A stretch of DNA of 64,000 bases from NCBI GenBank assembly GCA_030737835.1, contig CM060852.1, forward strand, positions 10,919,343 to 10,983,342. The letters run 5' to 3'. Below the pieces are notes generated by a model. That model had not been told where the DNA came from. It did no database searches and was given only the letters and a program-made list of their open reading frames with translations. Position numbers and translations under genes: made by a program. Positions 60,053 to 64,000 of the stretch are shown here, piece by piece. How positions within the stretch are numbered: the first letter of the stretch is position 1; the number at the start of each line of letters is the position of its first letter. This DNA comes from Acorus gramineus. Its lineage: Eukaryota; Streptophyta; Magnoliopsida; Acorales; Acoraceae.

Positions 60053-60108
60053 CCCCTCCCCCTTTTGTATGTTTATTCAACCAAGGTGGCAAGGAAATAA
60101 TATTTTTT

Positions 60109-60166
60109 ACAAGTGGCCACGGTGAGAGACGTATGTTACAAGTGGCCACGGTGAGAGACGTATGTG
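60109..60166. repeat. Two 29-bp direct repeats upstream of SCPL
   Basis: The unit ACAAGTGGCCACGGTGAGAG plus ACGTATGT(T/G) is present twice head to tail, 95-152 bp upstream of the ATG. Each unit contains the palindrome GTGGCCAC. Confidence 0.85.
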
Positions 60167-60169
60167 TCC

Positions 60170-60758
60170 AAAATTTGTTAAGGTTATTTTCATTGTTACG
60201 TGCAAATTATCTCCTCATCTTATTTTAATTTATGAGAGTTTTATTCCGGTTATAAAAAAAAAAAAAATCAATCAATTCCATGACGTGGAACAATATTTTT
60301 TTTATTCATTCATACTAGTTTGAGTCACTAAATTGATAGTTTTTTTTTTTTTTTTAATATCGTTGGATCATTTTTTTATTTTATTATTATTATTATTATT
60401 ATTATAACATGAGTTGGCATAATAAGGTTGATGAGCTTTTAAAATTAGAAAATTTTCATATCTGGAAGTATTTCATCAATACTTGTCCATATGAGTGACA
60501 CGTATCCATCATAATGTATTAATAAAATTTCTATTAATGATTTTTAATTAATAAAAAAATTTAATTTTTTGATGGACATGTGTCATCCATCTAAGCAAAT
60601 ACATATGAAAATCTCATCAGTACGTATGGATATGAATTTTTTTTTTACTTTGGATGTATTTTAGGAGTTTGATGAAATTATTCTTGTAATTGTTGTACCA
60701 TGACTTTGCATTTGAATTTATTATTTAAAATGTATTACTATTTCACATTTTGTCCAAT
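60170..60758. other. Distal SCPL promoter, AT-rich
   Basis: It holds long T runs (60341-60356), a (TTA)n tract at about 60377-60407 and no gene. A short imperfect inverted pair (CATATCTGGAAGTATTTCAT near 60459 and ATATGAAAATCTCATCAGTA near 60603) may be a MITE remnant. Confidence 0.4.
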
Positions 60759-60998
60759 GGATTTTTGTTTTTAAGTCCCTATAAATATGCATATTTAGGG
60801 ATCGATCTCTCCCTTATTCATATTTCTTTTTAAGTTCTCATATTCAACCGCTTATTTGGTTTTTAGTCTATTCGTCAAACGTCCGTCTAGACACCGTTAA
60901 TTTGTAAAATGTGATATTATTTTTAAGTCCTTGTAAACTATATTATTGAGTGATTAGTCCCTCCCTTCTTCATATTTCATTTTAAGTTCCTAATTTCA

Positions 60999-61193
60999 AA
61001 CGCAGTTTTTGATATATCTATATGATTCTTAAATAGATTTTGATTATAAATTTGAATTATTAAGAATTATCCGAATACATTTTTTATATTTAAATAGTCA
61101 TCCAATAAAATTGTATGATTATATTCATTAAATAATTCAAATTTATAATCAAGATCTATTTAATAATCACATAGATATATCAAAATCTGCGTT
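60999..61193. mobile_element. 195-bp fold-back inside the TIR element
   Basis: AACGCAGTTTTTGATATATC begins an arm of about 65 bp that pairs with its inverse, which ends AGATATATCAAAATCTGCGT. No target duplication could be defined. Confidence 0.65.
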
Positions 61194-61345
61194 ATCATAG
61201 TGTATATGGTTTATTATAGTGTATGGTGCAAAAATATACTTGTGTATCTCAATATATATTTCAATTCATATAACAGCATGAACTTCAATGGAAAAGTGCA
61301 TGATTTAAAAAAACAAATGGTATGCACTGCAATTGGTGCGGTACA

Positions 61346-61753
61346 TAGGGATGGTAAACGAGCCAAGCTTTGACATGTTCAAGCTCGGCTCGTTTATAAA
61401 CGAGCAGAGCCGAGCTCACGAGCCTCAACGAGCTTAGTGTTCTTCTTTATTTTAGGATTTTTGGGGGTTGAAAACAAAATTTTAGCCTAAATGAGTCAAG
61501 TTTATGAGCTTAAATGAGCATAACTTTGTATTGGTTTAATGTTTTAATTTTACAAAGTAGTTTAGCTAAGCTTCAACGAAGTGTTTTATAACACAAACGA
61601 GTCAAGTTTGAACACAAAATGAAACTCGATCCAGGTCCCGAGCCTAACCGAGTTTTAAAAATTATTCAAGCTCGCTCGTTTATCTAATTGAACGAGTTTG
61701 AATGAGCTCAAACCGAGCCGAGCCCGAGCCGCTTGGTTCGTTTACCAGCCCTA
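61346..61753. mobile_element. hAT-like MITE nested in the TIR element
   Basis: Termini are TAGGGATGGTAAACGAGCC and TTTACCAGCCCTA, with GAGCCGAGC-type words inside. It is the same family as the GULLO intron copies. The flanks GCGGTACA and GCTTTATA match at only 5 of 8 positions. Confidence 0.75.
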
Positions 61754-62396
61754 GCTTTATAAGGGGCTGGACATACCATTTTCCTTAGAAAAATGTTAGA
61801 TTCGGTCATTTTTACAATTCAAAACTCATAATACACATGTTTTCATTTTTGTCTATGGACTAATAAGAAAAAAAAACGTTTGAAATTAGGGACGTAAAGT
61901 GAAATAATATAAAGAATGGAATGGCTAATAACTAAATAACATGGTTTACATGGATTTAAAAACAAAATCACATTTCACAAATTAATGGTGTATGGACGAA
62001 CGTTTGACGGATGGACTAAAAATCAAATAAGCGGTTGAATATAGGGACTTAAAAAAAATATAAAGAAAAGAGTGATCGATCCTTAAATAGTCATATTTCC
62101 AGGAACTTAAAATTAAAAATGCCTTTTGTCCGAATGTTAATTTTTATTTTCTATTGAAGCATTTATTTAGCAATGAACGGTTAACCACGTTCAATCACGT
62201 GCGCTATCCGTGCTAGTTTGGAACAAATTGAAAATTAGTAGTCGCACTTTCACTCACTCCTTTTTAGAAATTTTGAGGAAGGACAGTGTTCCCCTCATTG
62301 ATTTGGTTCTGGACCCACGACTACAAAGTGTAACAGATCTGTAACAGATCTCGAGAGTGTGACCCAGACACACCAAAATGTAGCAGATCTGCTAGA

Positions 62397-62426
62397 ACAC
62401 ATACATACATACATACATACATACAA
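62397..62426. repeat. (CATA)n microsatellite
   Basis: About seven ACATACAT-type repeats. Just before it, at 62333-62352, AACAGATCTGT is tandemly duplicated. Confidence 0.85.
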
Positions 62427-62471
62427 CTCGGTTAGAGCTCTGACTCTTATCTTTCATAAGAGTGTAAGCTA

Positions 62472-62895
62472 GCCCCAGTTTGGATGGAGAATAAGATCTA
62501 AAATATATGGGAATTAGCCAGAATAACTTAAAAATAGGGGTTTAAAAGGCTAAAATAAATAAAAATATGTATTACAGAATTAACTAATATAAAGTAGTAT
62601 ATGAATTCCAGTCAACCCTTAGAATTAAGTTATTTCAGGTTATTCAACTCAAAAACATATGTGGACCCACTTTCAAATAGTTATTTCATCACCTCTTATA
62701 AATCAATTGTCATCATTTTTTTACATTTAATAAATCTTTATCGACACCTTATTTGTATTTTATCCAAACAACAAAAATTTTATTAATGCGTTTCCTAATG
62801 AAAAAAATTTAAAACATACCAAAAACAAAAAATCACTATATCATTATTTTTATTAAAATAGTTATAAACTTCAAAATAACTTAATTCTTTTAATT
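62472..62895. mobile_element. Old, diverged relative of the 63280-63732 MITE
   Basis: CCCCAGTTTGGATGGAGAATAAG and the inner blocks GTATATGAATTCCAGTCAAC and CACCTCTTATAAATCAATTG match the next element in order. The right terminus is not recognisable. Confidence 0.5.
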
Positions 62896-63279
62896 AAAAA
62901 AAAAAAGAGGATTACAGTCCTCTCACGGCGTCAGGTTTGGCCTCTTGTTGGCGCTAAGAGCATCTCCAATGGACATATTAGTTAACCAAGATATTAAAGT
63001 GTCATGTCAGCACTTTATCACTCAACTAGGCACTCATTTACTATATTATTATTTAGTTGGTTGTTGTTACTCTAATGGACTAGCTAAATAACTAGCGAAA
63101 ATAATAGTGGACCCACCTCTCCACCCATTCAAACCTCTTCACTCACCTAAAATAATATTTTTTTGAATCTTTTAAATGGTGGGGCCCACATTTGGTTGGT
63201 AAAAGTAATAGCCACATTTAACACTTCCCTTAACATATGACAGGCGGGGCCCACATTTACCTTACCCTTAACTGCTTAA

Positions 63280-63732
63280 GCCCCGTTTGTTTTGAGAATA
63301 AGCCCCTGGATAACCCCGAATAACATCATATAAGGGATAAAGGGTATTTGGAAACCCCGGATAACCCTTGATAAAGTATACTAGAATAAACTGGTATAAA
63401 GTGGTATATGGATTCCAACCAACCCCTGAAATTAAAGTTATCCGAGGTTATTCCGCTCAAAGAATATGTAGGCCCACTGTCAAATCAATTATCATCACCT
63501 CTTATAAATCAACTGTCAAATCAACTATCATTATTTTTTCACTTTTTATAAATCCTTATTCATATTTTATTCATATTTTACCAAAACAACAAAATATTTA
63601 TTCTTACGTTTACCAACGAAAATAATTCAAAACACAACCAAACACAAAATCACTTTATCCTTATTTATACTCACTTATGCTTAGATAAATATGTATCTAA
63701 AAATAAATCCTATTTTCGTTCCAAACGGGAGC
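63280..63732. mobile_element. Tourist-like (PIF/Harbinger) MITE
   Basis: The ends GCCCCGTTTGTTTTGAGAAT and the inverse of GCTCCCGTTTGGAACGAAAA are flanked by TAA on both sides (63277-63279 and 63733-63735). It is 453 bp and has no ORF of note. Confidence 0.75.
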
Positions 63733-64000
63733 TAACATTTTCATTGGGACACCATTTTTATATGTTTTTTAAAAATCTGATATTACCTAGTGAGTTAACA
63801 TGTTCTAAGGGTAAATAATATCTGAGATCCGCACATTCAACCATAGACAAAATAACCACCAGTCAAATTTTTAACCCACAATCTTTCTGTTAAAAAAACA
63901 GTTAATCCCACCACCTCCCTTTCCCACTCCTTTCCACGGAGACGACGACGGCGGCGCTAACGGCGGAGGGAGTCGAGGGCGGTGCAGTAGGGGAGGAAGA
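63733..64000. other. Right edge, turning GC-rich
   Basis: The last 100 bases (GGAGACGACGACGGCGGCG onward) are far richer in GC than the spacer and contain GGCGG-type codon-like repeats. This is probably the 5' end of a neighbouring gene, but no start or frame can be fixed. Confidence 0.35.

Larger units (their letters stand above)
60759..62123. mobile_element. 1.37-kb TIR element with nested insertions
   Basis: Inverted arms of about 245 bp begin GGATTTTTGTTTTTAAGTCC and, at the right, the inverse of GGCATTTTTAATTTTAAGTT. Both arms carry AACCGCTTATTTGRTTTTTAG. TTTTGTCC borders each end, a probable degraded 9-bp duplication. The arms belong to the TTTTTAAGTCC family of the 250-275 bp MITEs in the array, and this larger copy may be closer to the parent. 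There is no transposase ORF. Confidence 0.75.

Noticed and set aside
1-64000. LTR retrotransposons, CRISPR arrays, tRNA and rRNA genes
   Set aside because: No paired long terminal repeats with retroelement domains, no spaced repeats and no cloverleaf-type sequence could be supported by reading.

Overview
The window is nuclear DNA of a flowering plant, most likely a dicot. The genes have short exons with GT-AG introns. The spacers are AT-rich and full of small DNA transposons, and every recognisable protein belongs to a plant family. No operon, CRISPR array, rRNA or convincing tRNA gene was seen, and no convincing LTR retroelement.

Layout. (1) 1-8.4 kb, minus strand: a DA1-family gene closest to DAR1 (two ubiquitin-interacting motifs, LIM domain, HEMMH peptidase motif), cut by the left edge just before its C-terminus. 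(2) 8.5-12.2 kb: AT-rich spacer with a Tourist-like MITE nested inside a hAT-like MITE. (3) 12.4-13.6 kb, plus strand: a small three-exon gene for a basic 121-aa protein of unknown function. (4) 14.4-51.9 kb: a tandem array of three secreted L-gulonolactone-oxidase-like genes (GULLO), all on the minus strand, each with four exons and a very large first intron. Copy A (14697-20259) has a one-base frameshift in exon 1. Copies B (25065-30651) and C (35848-49466) are open. (5) 52.5-53.3 kb: a TIR element with a 10-bp target duplication. (6) 53.6-60.0 kb, minus strand: an intact 14-exon serine carboxypeptidase-like (SCPL) gene. (7) 60.7-63.7 kb: nested TIR elements and MITEs. The last 100 bases are GC-rich and may border the next gene.

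The GULLO array is the most informative part. Copy B is a mosaic: exons 2-4 match C and exon 1 matches A, with switches inside intron 1, as unequal crossing-over between neighbours would produce. Copy C is itself chimeric: its intron holds a decayed second copy of part of exon 2 (46258-46375) from a fourth, lost gene that supplied exon 1. C's intron also carries a 7.6-kb Helitron, absent at the matching sites of A and B, which contains degenerate exons of a PIF-type bHLH gene. A 1.1-kb long-TIR element sits about 70 bp upstream of C's start codon. Many insertions can be dated relative to the duplications because the paralogous units supply empty sites.

The genes do not form an obvious pathway. 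GULLO proteins are secreted FAD oxidases linked to ascorbate metabolism, SCPL proteins are secreted or vacuolar hydrolases or acyltransferases, and DAR1 is a ubiquitin-regulated growth-control peptidase.
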